A stretch of 64,000 nucleotides of DNA from NCBI GenBank assembly GCA_902593285.1, contig CACJHW010000002.1:186001-250000 (forward strand), written 5' to 3'. This stretch comes from an uncultured Pelagibacteraceae bacterium. Its GTDB lineage: Bacteria; Pseudomonadota; Alphaproteobacteria; Pelagibacterales; Pelagibacteraceae. The first letter of the stretch is position 1. Each line of letters opens with the position of its first letter. A program made the translations under genes and the position numbers. A model generated the notes under the pieces. It was not told the DNA's origin. It saw only the letters and a list, made by a program, of their open reading frames with translations, and ran no database searches. Below are positions 8,204 through 18,684 of this stretch, piece after piece.

Positions 8204-9891
8204 TGACTGATAAATCAAAATTAACCATAGAAGATTATAAAAGTGATTTTATATTTAAGAAAAAAGAGAATGGATTAAATATTCAATTTAATCGTGTAGC
8301 TTTTATTTTCTTTGTTTTTTTTATTATCTATTTAATTTATGCAATACACCTAGTTCATTTAGGTTCACGAAAGAATAAATTAGAAAAAATAAATAATCTT
8401 CCTATATCTAAAAATCGGCTTTATCGAGCAGACATCATGGATGTTAATGGAAATTATTTAGCAAAGACAGTTAAATCGATTGATATTGGTTTAAAAACTT
8501 CAGATATAATCAATGAAAAAAAATTACTTCTAAGTTTAAATATTATTTTTCCTGATAAAAATTTTAATGAAATTAAAAAAAAAATAAAAACTAAGAAATT
8601 TTTTTATTTAGAGAAGAAAATTTCTGAGGAAAATTATGAAAAAATAATGAAACTAGGGGATAAATCTTTAGTCCCAGAAGAAAGAGTTTTAAGAATGTAT
8701 CCGCAAAAAAATCTTTTTAGTCATGTTTTGGGTCAGATAGATGATGACAATAACGGTATTTCGGGATTGGAAAAATCATTGAACGAGGAACTTAGAGAAT
8801 CAAAAAAACCCATTAGACTCACTCTAGATAAGGATATTCAGTTTTTAATAAGAAAAGAATTAATTAAATATCAGGAAATTTTTAAAAGCAAAGGTAGTGC
8901 AGCCATTTTAATGGATGTTAATAATGGCAATATTTTATCATTAGTTTCTTTGCCAGATTTTAATCCAAATGAAAGACAAAATATTACAGATGTAAATTAT
9001 ATTAACAGGGTAACTAAAGGAACATATGAACTCGGTTCTGTATTTAAAGCATTTACTTTTGCTAGCGCCTTAAATGAAAAGGTAATTAAACCAGACACTG
9101 AATTTTTAGATTTACCCAAATCAATTAAATGTGACAAATACAGAATAAGTGAGTACGACAATGAAATACCATCAGATTTAACTGCAGAGCAAATTTTAGT
9201 TAGATCCGGAAATATAGGATCAGTAAGAATTGCTCAAAAAGTTGGTTCAGAAAAATTTAAATTATTTTTAGAAAAAGTTGGTGTGTTAAGTGATATTGAT
9301 TTTGATATTGAAGAAGTTGCTCCTCAAAAAAATTATGATTTTGGAAAATGTAGATTAGCCACAGCTTCTTTTGGACATGGAATAGCAACTACAATTCTTC
9401 AATTAGCAAAAGGTTATTCTGTTTTATCAAATGGTGGTTATGAAATTAAGCCAACATTAATTTATAAAGAAAATAATTTTAATAAAAAAAATAAAAGAAT
9501 ACTAAACAAAGGTATTTCAGAACAAGTTGTTAGCGCTTTAAGAAAAATTGTAAATACTGAGGAAGGTACAGCTAAATTTGCAAATGTTCAAAATTATGAA
9601 ATTGGTGGAAAAACAGGAACTGCTGATCAACCTGAGGGGGGATCATATTCTGAGGCAAAAATAAATACTTTTGCTTCGATTTTCCCAACATCAAATCCAC
9701 AATTTGTTTTTGTTGTAATGTTAGATACTCCAAAAAAATCTAATGATTATTATTATAAGTATAGACATCGAAAAGGAGGGTGGAAGGGTACACTTTATAA
9801 TACTGCTGGCTGGACCTCAGTAGAGGTAGCTGGAAAAGTTATAGATAAAATTGGGCCTATTTTAGCCACAAAATATATAGAGGTTAATTAA
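8203..9891 (+). CDS. ftsI: Septal peptidoglycan transpeptidase FtsI (PBP3)
   Basis: A class B penicillin-binding protein of 562 residues. One N-terminal membrane helix lies at about residues 31-50 (VAFIFFVFFIIYLIY). The PBP dimerisation region follows (RLYRADIMDVNGNYLA, GLEKSLNEELR). The transpeptidase domain holds the three active-site boxes: SVFK near residue 278, SGN near residue 333 and KTGTAD near residue 468. It crosslinks septal peptidoglycan together with FtsW. It begins on the last base of the ftsL-like gene, and the murE/F gene starts two bases after its stop. Confidence 0.97.
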   Translation: MTDKSKLTIEDYKSDFIFKKKENGLNIQFNRVAFIFFVFFIIYLIYAIHLVHLGSRKNKLEKINNLPISKNRLYRADIMDVNGNYLAKTVKSIDIGLKTSDIINEKKLLLSLNIIFPDKNFNEIKKKIKTKKFFYLEKKISEENYEKIMKLGDKSLVPEERVLRMYPQKNLFSHVLGQIDDDNNGISGLEKSLNEELRESKKPIRLTLDKDIQFLIRKELIKYQEIFKSKGSAAILMDVNNGNILSLVSLPDFNPNERQNITDVNYINRVTKGTYELGSVFKAFTFASALNEKVIKPDTEFLDLPKSIKCDKYRISEYDNEIPSDLTAEQILVRSGNIGSVRIAQKVGSEKFKLFLEKVGVLSDIDFDIEEVAPQKNYDFGKCRLATASFGHGIATTILQLAKGYSVLSNGGYEIKPTLIYKENNFNKKNKRILNKGISEQVVSALRKIVNTEEGTAKFANVQNYEIGGKTGTADQPEGGSYSEAKINTFASIFPTSNPQFVFVVMLDTPKKSNDYYYKYRHRKGGWKGTLYNTAGWTSVEVAGKVIDKIGPILATKYIEVN

Positions 9892-9893
9892 TT

Positions 9894-12737
9894 ATGCTTC
9901 TAGGAAACTACTTTGATAACATAAATAAAAATTATAGAAAATTTTCTTTTTCAGGAATTTCATTTGATACGAAGAGTATTAAAAAAAATAATATTTTTTT
10001 TGCAATCAAAGGAAATACTATTGATGGTAATAAATTTATTCCCAAAGCAATAAAAAAAGGATCTAAAATTATTGTAACTGAAAAAAAAGTAAATTTACTC
10101 CAAAATGGAATTTTATATATTCACGCAAAGAATATAAGAAAATTATTAGCTGAAACAGCTTTTAAAATTTATAATAAAAAACCAAAAAATTTAATCGCAG
10201 TTACAGGTACAAATGGAAAATCGTCAGTTTCTGATTTTTACTATCAAATATTAAAATTAAATAATAAAAAAGCTGCTTCAATTGGCACATTAGGTGTTAA
10301 ATCAAAAAGAATTAATTTGAATTTATCTAATACCACAATAGATCCAATTAAATTGGCTAAAATTTTGACTAAGTTAAAAGCCCAAAAAGTAGAAAATGTT
10401 ATTATGGAAGCCTCAAGTCATGGTTTAAAACAAAATAGATTAGATGGTTTGAAGTTTAATTCGGCTATATTTACTAATCTATCCCAGGATCATCTTGATT
10501 ATCATAAAAATTTAAAAAATTATTTAAAAGCAAAACTTTATTTATTTGAAAACTTAATTCAAAAAAAAGGCAATGTAATTACAGATCAATTAATACCAGA
10601 GTTTAAAAACATAAAAAAAATTACAATTAATAAGAAATTAAAATTGCATACACTAAATGATAAGAAAAATAATCTAGAGCTTTTATCTCATAACTTTAAA
10701 GGAGAGGGGCAAGTTTTCAGAATTAAATTAAATAGTTTAATACTGGATCTGAATTTAAATTTAATAGGAAAAGTACAATTAAAAAATGTTTTAATGGCAA
10801 TAATTGCAGCAAAATATAGCGGTGTTAGTTTAAATAAAATTTTAAATACAATTCCAAAATTGAAATCAGTTGAAGGAAGATTTGAAAAAATAGGTAAAAT
10901 TAAAAATCAATCAAAAGTAATTCTCGATTATGCTCATACGCCTGATGCTTTAAAAACGTGTCTTTTAAATCTTAGAGAACAATTTCCTACTAAAGCAATC
11001 TCAGTGCTATTCGGTTGTGGTGGAAATAGAGATCAAAATAAAAGATCAAAAATGGGGAAAATAGCTAGTGATTTTGCAGATAGTATCATTCTTACAAATG
11101 ATAACCCTAGATTTGAAAATCCTCAAAAAATAAGAAGAGATATAAAAAAAGGGATCAAAAAAAAAAAAATTACCGAAACTTCTAATAGAGCAATAGCAAT
11201 AAATCAAGCTATTCATAATTTGAATTCAGGTGATATTTTATTAGTCGCTGGAAAAGGCCATGAGAAAACACAAGATATTGGAAATAAGAAAATTTTTTTT
11301 TCTGATAGAAAAGTAATTTTAAATGCTATTAAGAATAAAAATAATAATTTATCAAATAATTTAAAATTAAATGTGGTTAAAGAGGCAGTTAAAAATAAAA
11401 AATTATCTCTCTCCACATCTTTAAAAACGGCAAGAATTAATTCTCAAGAAGTTATTAAAAATGATATTTTTTTTGCTATTAGAGGAAAAAAAAATGATGG
11501 TAATAAATATGTTGCACAATCATTCAAGAGAAAAGCATCGTTAGCTGTAGTAAACAAAATTCAAAATAAATTAAATAAAAGTCGTCAGATTAAAGTTAAA
11601 GATACTTTAAAATTCTTAACAGATGTTTCAAAAACTTTTAGAAAAAGTATTGATACAAATATTATAGCTATCACAGGTAGTTGTGGCAAAACTACACTTA
11701 AAGAATTATTGGGCAATGTATTAAGTAAAATTACGAAAGTAAGTATTTCTCCAAAATCTTATAATAATAAATTTGGGGTACCTTTGAGTCTTTTTAATTT
11801 AAAACAAAATGATGAATTTGGAATTTTAGAAGTTGGAATGGATAAAAAAGGTGAAATTGATTATTTATCAAATATTATAGAACCAGATGTTGGAGTAATA
11901 ACAAATATAAATTATGCACACGCTAAAAATTTTAAAAATATTAAACAAATTGCTTTAGCAAAATCTGAAATTATTAACAACATTAAACCTAACGGGTATG
12001 TTGTGTTGAATGCAGATGATAGTTTTTTTCAATTACATAAAAAAATTGCCAAAAAAAAGAAAATTAAAGTTATTTCTTTTGGTATTAAAAGTCAGAAAGC
12101 AGATATTAAATTAATTAATATAAAGATTTTTGGAAAAAAATTTAAACTTAATATTAAGTTAAATAATAAAAAAAAGCATTTCATATTATCAAACGATTTT
12201 CAAAACAATATATACAATACACTTGCCGCTTTAGCAGTTATCAGTATTTATAAAAATATATTTAAATTAAATGAAAATATTTTTCTCAATTTCAAAATTC
12301 CTGAGGGAAGAGGGGATTATTCTGTATTAAAAATTAATAATAAAAAAATTAATTTAATTGATCAAAGTTATAATTCGAATCCTCTATCATTAAAATCAGC
12401 AATAAAAAATTTCGACAAAATAAACTCCAAGAAATCAAATAAATATTTACTAATTGGCGACATGTTAGAGCTAGGTAGTCATTCTAAAAAACTTCACAAA
12501 TCTATTGCCCCAATAATAAATCAAACCAAGATAGATAAGGTATTTGTAAAAGGAAAATTGGCTTCAATAATATTTGAAAATATCTCAAAAGCTAAAAAAG
12601 GCAGGATTTTATTTAACAAATCTCAAATTATTGAATTGATTAGAAAAGATTTAAACAATAATGATTATTTAATGATTAAAGCCTCACTTGCGACAGGTTT
12701 CAACGACATAGTGAAAGATCTGAAAGGGTTACATTAA
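9894..12737 (+). CDS. murE/murF: Bifunctional MurE-MurF ligase fusion
   Basis: One uninterrupted 947-codon ORF joins two Mur ligases. Residues about 1-480 are MurE: TGTNGKSSVSDF P-loop near 103, EASSHGLKQNRLDG, LSQDHLDYH, LDYAHTPDAL, and DNPRFENP, whose DNPR points to meso-diaminopimelate as the added amino acid. Residues about 490-947 are MurF: FFAIRGKKNDGNKY, P-loop TGSCGKTTLKELLG near 594, YNNKFGVPLSL, DQSYNSNPLS and GDMLELG. The fused enzyme would add DAP and then D-Ala-D-Ala to UDP-MurNAc-dipeptide in the cytosol. A lysine- and asparagine-rich linker joins the halves. The stop is immediately followed by the mraY ATG. Confidence 0.95.
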   Translation: MLLGNYFDNINKNYRKFSFSGISFDTKSIKKNNIFFAIKGNTIDGNKFIPKAIKKGSKIIVTEKKVNLLQNGILYIHAKNIRKLLAETAFKIYNKKPKNLIAVTGTNGKSSVSDFYYQILKLNNKKAASIGTLGVKSKRINLNLSNTTIDPIKLAKILTKLKAQKVENVIMEASSHGLKQNRLDGLKFNSAIFTNLSQDHLDYHKNLKNYLKAKLYLFENLIQKKGNVITDQLIPEFKNIKKITINKKLKLHTLNDKKNNLELLSHNFKGEGQVFRIKLNSLILDLNLNLIGKVQLKNVLMAIIAAKYSGVSLNKILNTIPKLKSVEGRFEKIGKIKNQSKVILDYAHTPDALKTCLLNLREQFPTKAISVLFGCGGNRDQNKRSKMGKIASDFADSIILTNDNPRFENPQKIRRDIKKGIKKKKITETSNRAIAINQAIHNLNSGDILLVAGKGHEKTQDIGNKKIFFSDRKVILNAIKNKNNNLSNNLKLNVVKEAVKNKKLSLSTSLKTARINSQEVIKNDIFFAIRGKKNDGNKYVAQSFKRKASLAVVNKIQNKLNKSRQIKVKDTLKFLTDVSKTFRKSIDTNIIAITGSCGKTTLKELLGNVLSKITKVSISPKSYNNKFGVPLSLFNLKQNDEFGILEVGMDKKGEIDYLSNIIEPDVGVITNINYAHAKNFKNIKQIALAKSEIINNIKPNGYVVLNADDSFFQLHKKIAKKKKIKVISFGIKSQKADIKLINIKIFGKKFKLNIKLNNKKKHFILSNDFQNNIYNTLAALAVISIYKNIFKLNENIFLNFKIPEGRGDYSVLKINNKKINLIDQSYNSNPLSLKSAIKNFDKINSKKSNKYLLIGDMLELGSHSKKLHKSIAPIINQTKIDKVFVKGKLASIIFENISKAKKGRILFNKSQIIELIRKDLNNNDYLMIKASLATGFNDIVKDLKGLH

Positions 12738-13823
12738 ATGCTTTATCAATTTTTATTAAATTTTGTTGATACTTTTAGTTTTTTAAACGTATTTAAATAT
12801 TTAACTTTTAGAACAGGTTTATCTTTTTTTACCTCATTGGTTATTGTGCTGGTTATTGGAGGTCCTTTTATTAAATTTTTTTCAAAACAAAAAATTTTAA
12901 ATCCAATCCGGGACGATGGACCTGAAGATCATATAGTTAAAAAAATTGGTACACCAACAATGGGAGGTTTAATAATTTTATTCGGCTTATTGGTATCAGT
13001 AATATTTTGGGCAGATTTATCAAATATTAATATTTTATTTTGTATCTATATAGCAATTACTTTTGGTTTATTGGGAGCATATGATGACTTTAAGAAGATT
13101 AAATATAGCAACTCATCAGGGATTTCATCAAAGTTTAAAATAACTTCACAAATAATTTTAGCAATTATTGGTGTAAGTTTTTTTGTTTATTTTAATGATT
13201 ATCAAGATTTAAATAATTTATACTTTCCATTCTTTAAAAATTTAATCATAAACCTTGGATGGTTTTTTATACCATTTGCAATATTCGTAATTATTGGTTC
13301 GTCAAATGCTGTAAACCTTACGGATGGATTAGATGGTCTAGCAACAGTGCCTGTAATATTAGTTGCAGCATGTTTTGCTTTTATAAGTTATGTTACTGGA
13401 AATATCGTATTTTCAAATTATTTACAAATACCCTACATAGAAGGAACTGGTGAAGTATCAATTTTTTGTGGTGCAATTATTGGCTCTTGTTTAGGTTTCT
13501 TATGGTTTAATGCTCCACCTGCTAAAATTTTTATGGGCGACACAGGCTCTTTATCTCTTGGAGGATCTTTAGGTGCAGTAGGAATTATCACAAAGCATGA
13601 AATTGTTTTAGCTATTACCGGAGGTCTTTTTGTACTAGAGGCAGTTTCAGTAATGGTACAGGTAATCTCTTTTAAACTTACAGGAAAAAGAATTTTTAAA
13701 ATGGCACCTATTCATCATCATTTTGAGAAAAAAGGATGGCCAGAGTCTACAGTTGTGATTAGGTTTTGGATTATCTCTATCATTTTAGCAATGATTGGTT
13801 TAGCTACTTTAAAATTAAGATAA
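12738..13823 (+). CDS. mraY: Phospho-N-acetylmuramoyl-pentapeptide transferase MraY
   Basis: An integral membrane enzyme (361 residues, about ten hydrophobic helices) that moves phospho-MurNAc-pentapeptide onto undecaprenyl phosphate to form lipid I. Family motifs seen: IRDDGPEDHIVKKIGTPTMGG near residue 56, GAYDDFKKIK (the DD pair), SNAVNLTDGLDGLA, MGDTGSLSLGG and the MraY-specific APIHHHFEKKGWPE. It starts directly after the murE/F stop, and its TAA overlaps the murD ATG (TAATG). Confidence 0.97.
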   Translation: MLYQFLLNFVDTFSFLNVFKYLTFRTGLSFFTSLVIVLVIGGPFIKFFSKQKILNPIRDDGPEDHIVKKIGTPTMGGLIILFGLLVSVIFWADLSNINILFCIYIAITFGLLGAYDDFKKIKYSNSSGISSKFKITSQIILAIIGVSFFVYFNDYQDLNNLYFPFFKNLIINLGWFFIPFAIFVIIGSSNAVNLTDGLDGLATVPVILVAACFAFISYVTGNIVFSNYLQIPYIEGTGEVSIFCGAIIGSCLGFLWFNAPPAKIFMGDTGSLSLGGSLGAVGIITKHEIVLAITGGLFVLEAVSVMVQVISFKLTGKRIFKMAPIHHHFEKKGWPESTVVIRFWIISIILAMIGLATLKLR

Positions 13824-15121
13824 TGAAAATATTTAATAATATTTTTTTAAGAAAAAAAATATTAATTTATGGTTTAGGAAAGAGTGGCATTTCATCTTAT
13901 AAGTTTTTAAAAAACAAGTCTGATGTATATTTGTTTGATGATAATCAAAAAATTAAATTAAAACATAAAAAAAAAATTGTTAGACTAGAGCAAATTCAAA
14001 AAATAAAATTTGATAGAATTATTATTAGTCCTGGAATTGATATTTCAAATTGTAAATTATCAAGATTTTTAAAGAAAAATCATAAAAAAATTCATACCGA
14101 CCTTGATGTGTTGTTTTCATTTTATAACAATGAAAGTATTACGATTACGGGAACTAACGGTAAATCTACAACTGCAAAAATTTTACATGATGCATTAATC
14201 GATCAAAAAAGAGACTCAAGACTTATTGGAAATATTGGTAATCCAGCATTATCAGAAAAAAATATTACAAAAAAAACAATCTTTGTAATAGAGGCTTCTT
14301 CTTATCAGCTAGATTACAGTAGTGTATTTAGATCAAAATATGCGTTAATTTTAAACATAACCGCAGACCACATTGAGAGACATAAAAGTTTGAAGAATTA
14401 TGTAAATGCAAAATTTAAATTATTAAAATCTCAAATAAGAGGATCTTTTGCATACGTAAAAAAAGAGGATGAACTTATAACTAAAAAATTAAATAAAAAT
14501 AAATATAGTTCAAAAATCTATAGAGTACAGACCTCAAGTATAGATAAAAAGTTTAATAAAATTACTAATAAATATTTTATATCTGATGGCAATAAAGAAA
14601 ATTTATCATTTATATTAAAAATTGCTCCAAGATTAAAACTTAATTACAAAAAATTAATTAAGACTATTAACAAATTTAAAGGCCTAGATTTCAGACAACA
14701 AATTATATTTGATAAAAAAAATCTTACAATAATTAATGACTCTAAATCTACAAGCTTTGCTTCCTCGGAAAATATATTAAAAAATTTAAATGATGCATAT
14801 TGGATCTTGGGAGGAATTCCCAAAAAGGGAGATAAATTTAAACTTTCAAAAATAAAGTGTAAAAATATCAAAGCTTATATTTTTGGATCACATCATGGAA
14901 AATTTTTAAAAATTTTAAAAAATAGATTAAAAATTAAAAATTTTAAAAATTTACAAGAAACTCTTAAAGTTATTTTTTCAGAAATTAATATTCAACAATC
15001 TAAAAAAAATATTATTTTTTTCAGTCCAGCTGGAGCATCATTTGATAGTTTCAAAAATTTTGAAGAAAGAGGTTATTATTTTAATCAAATAATTAAAAAG
15101 TATATAAATGCAAAGCAATAG
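13823..15121 (+). CDS. murD: UDP-N-acetylmuramoylalanine--D-glutamate ligase MurD
   Basis: A cytosolic Mur ligase of 432 residues adding D-glutamate to UDP-MurNAc-L-Ala. The track's ORF begins inside mraY; the ATG at 13823 shares a base with the mraY stop and begins MKIFNNIFLRKKILIYGLG, so I take it as the start. Visible motifs: GLGKSGISSYKFL (UDP-binding Rossmann fold), TGTNGKSTTAKIL P-loop near residue 110, NITADHIERH, and NDSKSTSFASS. The last 14 bp overlap ftsW. Confidence 0.95.
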   Translation: MKIFNNIFLRKKILIYGLGKSGISSYKFLKNKSDVYLFDDNQKIKLKHKKKIVRLEQIQKIKFDRIIISPGIDISNCKLSRFLKKNHKKIHTDLDVLFSFYNNESITITGTNGKSTTAKILHDALIDQKRDSRLIGNIGNPALSEKNITKKTIFVIEASSYQLDYSSVFRSKYALILNITADHIERHKSLKNYVNAKFKLLKSQIRGSFAYVKKEDELITKKLNKNKYSSKIYRVQTSSIDKKFNKITNKYFISDGNKENLSFILKIAPRLKLNYKKLIKTINKFKGLDFRQQIIFDKKNLTIINDSKSTSFASSENILKNLNDAYWILGGIPKKGDKFKLSKIKCKNIKAYIFGSHHGKFLKILKNRLKIKNFKNLQETLKVIFSEINIQQSKKNIIFFSPAGASFDSFKNFEERGYYFNQIIKKYINAKQ

Positions 15122-16229
15122 TATTGTTTACAAATTTTATTATCAATGGTGGAAAAACATCGATAAACCTATTTTTCTACTAATAAGTTTATTATTTGTT
15201 ATTGGATTATTTTTTTCTTTAGTTTCAACTTCTCTAATTGCTTCTGATAAGTTAGATACCAACAGTTATTTCTTCTTTTTTAAACATTTGATTTATGTGT
15301 TAATTGGAATATCTCTTATTTTTATATTTTCCTCATTAAATTCAGATCAATTATATAAATACTCTATTTTTCTTTTTTTTATTTCACTTATTTCTTTATT
15401 TTTAGTGCCATTCGTTGGTGTTGAGGTTAAAGGTTCTAAAAGATGGATAGACTTATTTTTCTTACCAAGATTTCAGCCTATAGAAGTTTTAAAACCATTT
15501 TTGATAATAATTTTAGCAACCATTTTTTGTGATATTAAATCAAATATTTTATTTAAGTATTTGTTATCTATTATTTTAATATCAGTTATTTCTTTACTTT
15601 TAATAGCCCAACCTGATATTGGCCAAACTTTATTAGTAGTATTTTGTTGGGCAGCTCTTATTTTCACATCAGGAATTAATATATATATTCTTTTAGCAAT
15701 ATTTGTTGCTGGTGCATCTTTGCTTGCTTATCTTATTATTTTTTTTCCTAAGTTTAATTACATCCAAGGACGAATTTTTTCTTTTTTTAATAGAGAAACA
15801 GGTACTCATAATTTTCAATCTGATAAAGCAATAGAGTCAATTACAAGTGGAGGTTTTTTTGGAAAAGGTATAGGTGAAGGAGTCCTTAAAAATAGAGTTC
15901 CAGAAGCCCATACTGATTACATTATTTCAGTAATTTCTGAGGAGTTTGGTGTTGTTGCCATAATGTTAATATTATTATTGTTTTTAATTTTAATTTATAT
16001 GGTTTTCAAAAAAATAAGTTTTGAGACAAATGATAAAGCTAAACTTATTTTAATCGGATCTATTAGTTTAATATTAATGCAGGCCACAATTCATATTGGA
16101 GTTAATATAAGATTATTTCCAACCACTGGAATGACATTACCTTTTTTAAGTTATGGTGGTTCATCAATAATAAGTACATCAATATTAGCTGGTATAATTT
16201 TAAATTTAACAAAAAGAAAAATAACTTAA
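15108..16229 (+). CDS. ftsW: SEDS-family peptidoglycan glycosyltransferase FtsW
   Basis: A polytopic membrane protein of 373 residues with about ten helices, of the SEDS family (FtsW/RodA). Seen: the family segments VEVKGSKRWIDL, FQPIEVLKPF, AQPDIGQTLLV, a long periplasmic loop with GGFFGKGIGEGVLKNRVPEAHTDYI near residues 245-270, and GMTLPFLSYGGSSI near the end. It polymerises lipid II at the septum with FtsI. Position between murD and murG separates it from RodA. The start lies 14 bp inside murD in another frame. Confidence 0.95.
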   Translation: MQSNSIVYKFYYQWWKNIDKPIFLLISLLFVIGLFFSLVSTSLIASDKLDTNSYFFFFKHLIYVLIGISLIFIFSSLNSDQLYKYSIFLFFISLISLFLVPFVGVEVKGSKRWIDLFFLPRFQPIEVLKPFLIIILATIFCDIKSNILFKYLLSIILISVISLLLIAQPDIGQTLLVVFCWAALIFTSGINIYILLAIFVAGASLLAYLIIFFPKFNYIQGRIFSFFNRETGTHNFQSDKAIESITSGGFFGKGIGEGVLKNRVPEAHTDYIISVISEEFGVVAIMLILLLFLILIYMVFKKISFETNDKAKLILIGSISLILMQATIHIGVNIRLFPTTGMTLPFLSYGGSSIISTSILAGIILNLTKRKIT

Positions 16230-16232
16230 TAA

Positions 16233-17297
16233 ATGAAAACAAAAATCTTAATTTCCACAGGTGGATCTGGAGGTCACGTAACACCAGCAATTACAATTTA
16301 CAATCATTTAAAGAATACACATGAAACCTTGATTTCTACTGATAAAAGAGGTCTTGCATATTTAGATAAGAATTATAAAGCATTTGTAATCAACACTCCA
16401 AAATTAAATAATTATTTTTTACTTCCTTTTTCATTTTTAAAAATATTATTTCTAACTCTTAAATCTTTTTTTCTTTTAAAAAAAAATAATATTTCAATTT
16501 TAATTTCTACAGGTGGCTATATGTCTTTACCACTATGTTTAGCAGCAAAAATATTGAGAATTAATATTTTTTTAATTGAACCAAATATGGTCCTTGGAAG
16601 AGCAAATAAATTTTTTTTAAATTTTTCTAGAAAACTAATATGTTATTCAAAGAATTTAATTAATTTACCATCTGGATTTAATCACAAATTAACTACTATT
16701 AAACCTCTCATAAGAAAAGAATATTATGAAACCAGTGGGTATCAAAAAAATGATAATTTATTCACAATTATAATAATAGGGGGTAGTCAAGGTGCAAAAA
16801 TCTTTGACGAGCTCTTAAATAAATCTTTTGTGAGTATTGCAAAAAAGATATCTATAAAAATTATTCATCAAACAAGTGAGAAAAATATCAATTTTTTAAA
16901 AAATTTTTACTCTCAAAATGATATTGAAAGTAGTGTTTTCAGTTTTGATCACAATCTTAATGAAGTTTTAAAACAGGGAGATTTATGTATAACAAGAGCA
17001 GGTGCCTCAAGTTTAGCTGAACTATCTATATTGAATATTCCATTTGTAGCAATACCACTTCCGTCATCAAAAGATAATCATCAGTATGAAAATGCTAAAT
17101 ACTACAAGGAACAGGATTGTTGTTGGATAATTGATCAAAAGAATTTTGATGACCAAAAATTTGAGAGATTTTTACTGGAATTGATAAATAAAAGTCAGGA
17201 TTACAAGACAAAAAAAAATAAATTACAGAAATTAAATTATCAAAATACATGGAATAATGTTAATCAAAAAATATTAAAAATTATTAATGAAAATTAA
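16233..17297 (+). CDS. murG: UDP-N-acetylglucosamine transferase MurG
   Basis: A GT-B glycosyltransferase (354 residues) at the inner face of the membrane that turns lipid I into lipid II. Seen: STGGSGGHVTPA at residue 8, STGGYMSLPLCLAA, EPNMVLGRANK, GGSQGAKIFDE, TRAGASSLAEL and IPLPSSKDNHQYENAK, all standard MurG blocks. It starts three bases after the ftsW stop and overlaps murC by 11 bp. Confidence 0.96.
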   Translation: MKTKILISTGGSGGHVTPAITIYNHLKNTHETLISTDKRGLAYLDKNYKAFVINTPKLNNYFLLPFSFLKILFLTLKSFFLLKKNNISILISTGGYMSLPLCLAAKILRINIFLIEPNMVLGRANKFFLNFSRKLICYSKNLINLPSGFNHKLTTIKPLIRKEYYETSGYQKNDNLFTIIIIGGSQGAKIFDELLNKSFVSIAKKISIKIIHQTSEKNINFLKNFYSQNDIESSVFSFDHNLNEVLKQGDLCITRAGASSLAELSILNIPFVAIPLPSSKDNHQYENAKYYKEQDCCWIIDQKNFDDQKFERFLLELINKSQDYKTKKNKLQKLNYQNTWNNVNQKILKIINEN

Positions 17298-18684
17298 ATT
17301 AGCAAAAACAGAACTGATACATTTCGTTGGAATAGGTGGAATAGGTATGAGTGGCTTAGCACTAATAATGAAAGGTAAAGGTTTTAAAGTTCAAGGAAGC
17401 GATATAGCAAATAATAAAAATATTGAAAGATTAAGAAAAGAAAAAATAAAAGTTTTCATTGGACATAAGAAACAAAATATAAAAAAGGGAACTATCCTAG
17501 TTATATCTTCAGCTATTAAAAAAAATAATCCCGAGCTTGCTGCGGCAAAAATAAAGCAATTACCAATTTATAAAAGAGGCGAAATGCTCGCTAATATTGT
17601 TTCTTTAACAAAAAATATTGTAGTAGTTGGGTCACATGGTAAAACCACAACGACGTCTTTGATAGCTTCTATATTTCAAGAAACAAAAATTGATCCTACA
17701 ATAATCAATGGTGGAGTCATTAACTCAATAAATAATTCTGCAAAGCTTGGAAAAAGTGATTGGTCTATATTAGAGGCAGACGAGTCTGATGGAAGTTTTG
17801 TTTTTATACCTCCTACATATTCAATCATCACTAATATAGATCGAGAGCATATGGATTATTATGGCACTATGGACAAACTAAATAAATATTTTGAAAATTT
17901 TGTAAATAAGGTTCCTTCATTTGGAAAATCATTTATTTGTTTGGATGATAAAAATAACAAAAATTTAATTAAAAATATTAAAAATAAAAACTTTTATACA
18001 TATGGCTTAGATACAAAATCAAATTTTTGTATTAAAAATATAAAACAATTAAAAGAGTATTCTGAGTTTGACTTAAATATAAAATTACCTAACAAAAAAA
18101 ATCAATTAATTAAAAAATTTAAAATTCCTTTATTAGGAACACATAATATTAAAAATTCTGTAGCTGCAGCAGCACTAGCGTTAACAGTGGGTCTTCCAAT
18201 CAAAAACATTAAAAAAGGACTTAAAAATTTTAAAGGAGTTCAAAGAAGATTTAATAAAATTTTCAATTTTAATAATGTAGATTTTTATGATGATTATGCC
18301 CACCATCCTACAGAAATTAAAGAAGTACTGGATGGTGTAAAAAAAGTTTATAAAGATTATGAGAAGATATGTATTTTTCAACCACATAGAATATCAAGAC
18401 TAAAAGATTTAAAAAAAGAATTTACTTTTGCTTTTATAAATGCAGATAAAGTAATTTTGTTTCCAATTTATACCGCTGGAGAAAAATTAAAGCTTGGATT
18501 TAGTTATATAAATTTTGCGAGAGAGATTATTAAAAACTCTAGAGTTCAGCTATTTTTAGTAGATGATAAATTTCAATTAGCAAAATTTATTAAAGCAAAC
18601 ATACATGGAAAAAAAATAGTTATAGGAATGGGCGCAGGAACTATTTCAAGTTGGATGCGAGAATTACCTAAATTGTTATCATGA
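17287..18684 (+). CDS. murC: UDP-N-acetylmuramate--L-alanine ligase MurC
   Basis: The first Mur ligase (465 residues), adding L-alanine to UDP-MurNAc. Seen: HFVGIGGIGMSGLALIM at residue 12, the P-loop GSHGKTTTTSLIAS near residue 115, EADESDGSF, TNIDREHMDYYG, and the catalytic-domain DDYAHHPTEI and FQPHRISR. It begins 11 bp inside murG, and its last four bases overlap the murB ATG (ATGA). Confidence 0.97.
   Translation: MKIKLAKTELIHFVGIGGIGMSGLALIMKGKGFKVQGSDIANNKNIERLRKEKIKVFIGHKKQNIKKGTILVISSAIKKNNPELAAAKIKQLPIYKRGEMLANIVSLTKNIVVVGSHGKTTTTSLIASIFQETKIDPTIINGGVINSINNSAKLGKSDWSILEADESDGSFVFIPPTYSIITNIDREHMDYYGTMDKLNKYFENFVNKVPSFGKSFICLDDKNNKNLIKNIKNKNFYTYGLDTKSNFCIKNIKQLKEYSEFDLNIKLPNKKNQLIKKFKIPLLGTHNIKNSVAAAALALTVGLPIKNIKKGLKNFKGVQRRFNKIFNFNNVDFYDDYAHHPTEIKEVLDGVKKVYKDYEKICIFQPHRISRLKDLKKEFTFAFINADKVILFPIYTAGEKLKLGFSYINFAREIIKNSRVQLFLVDDKFQLAKFIKANIHGKKIVIGMGAGTISSWMRELPKLLS

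Noticed and set aside
13259-13453. 64-codon + strand ORF inside mraY
   Set aside because: Alternate frame of mraY with Cys-rich nonsense product.
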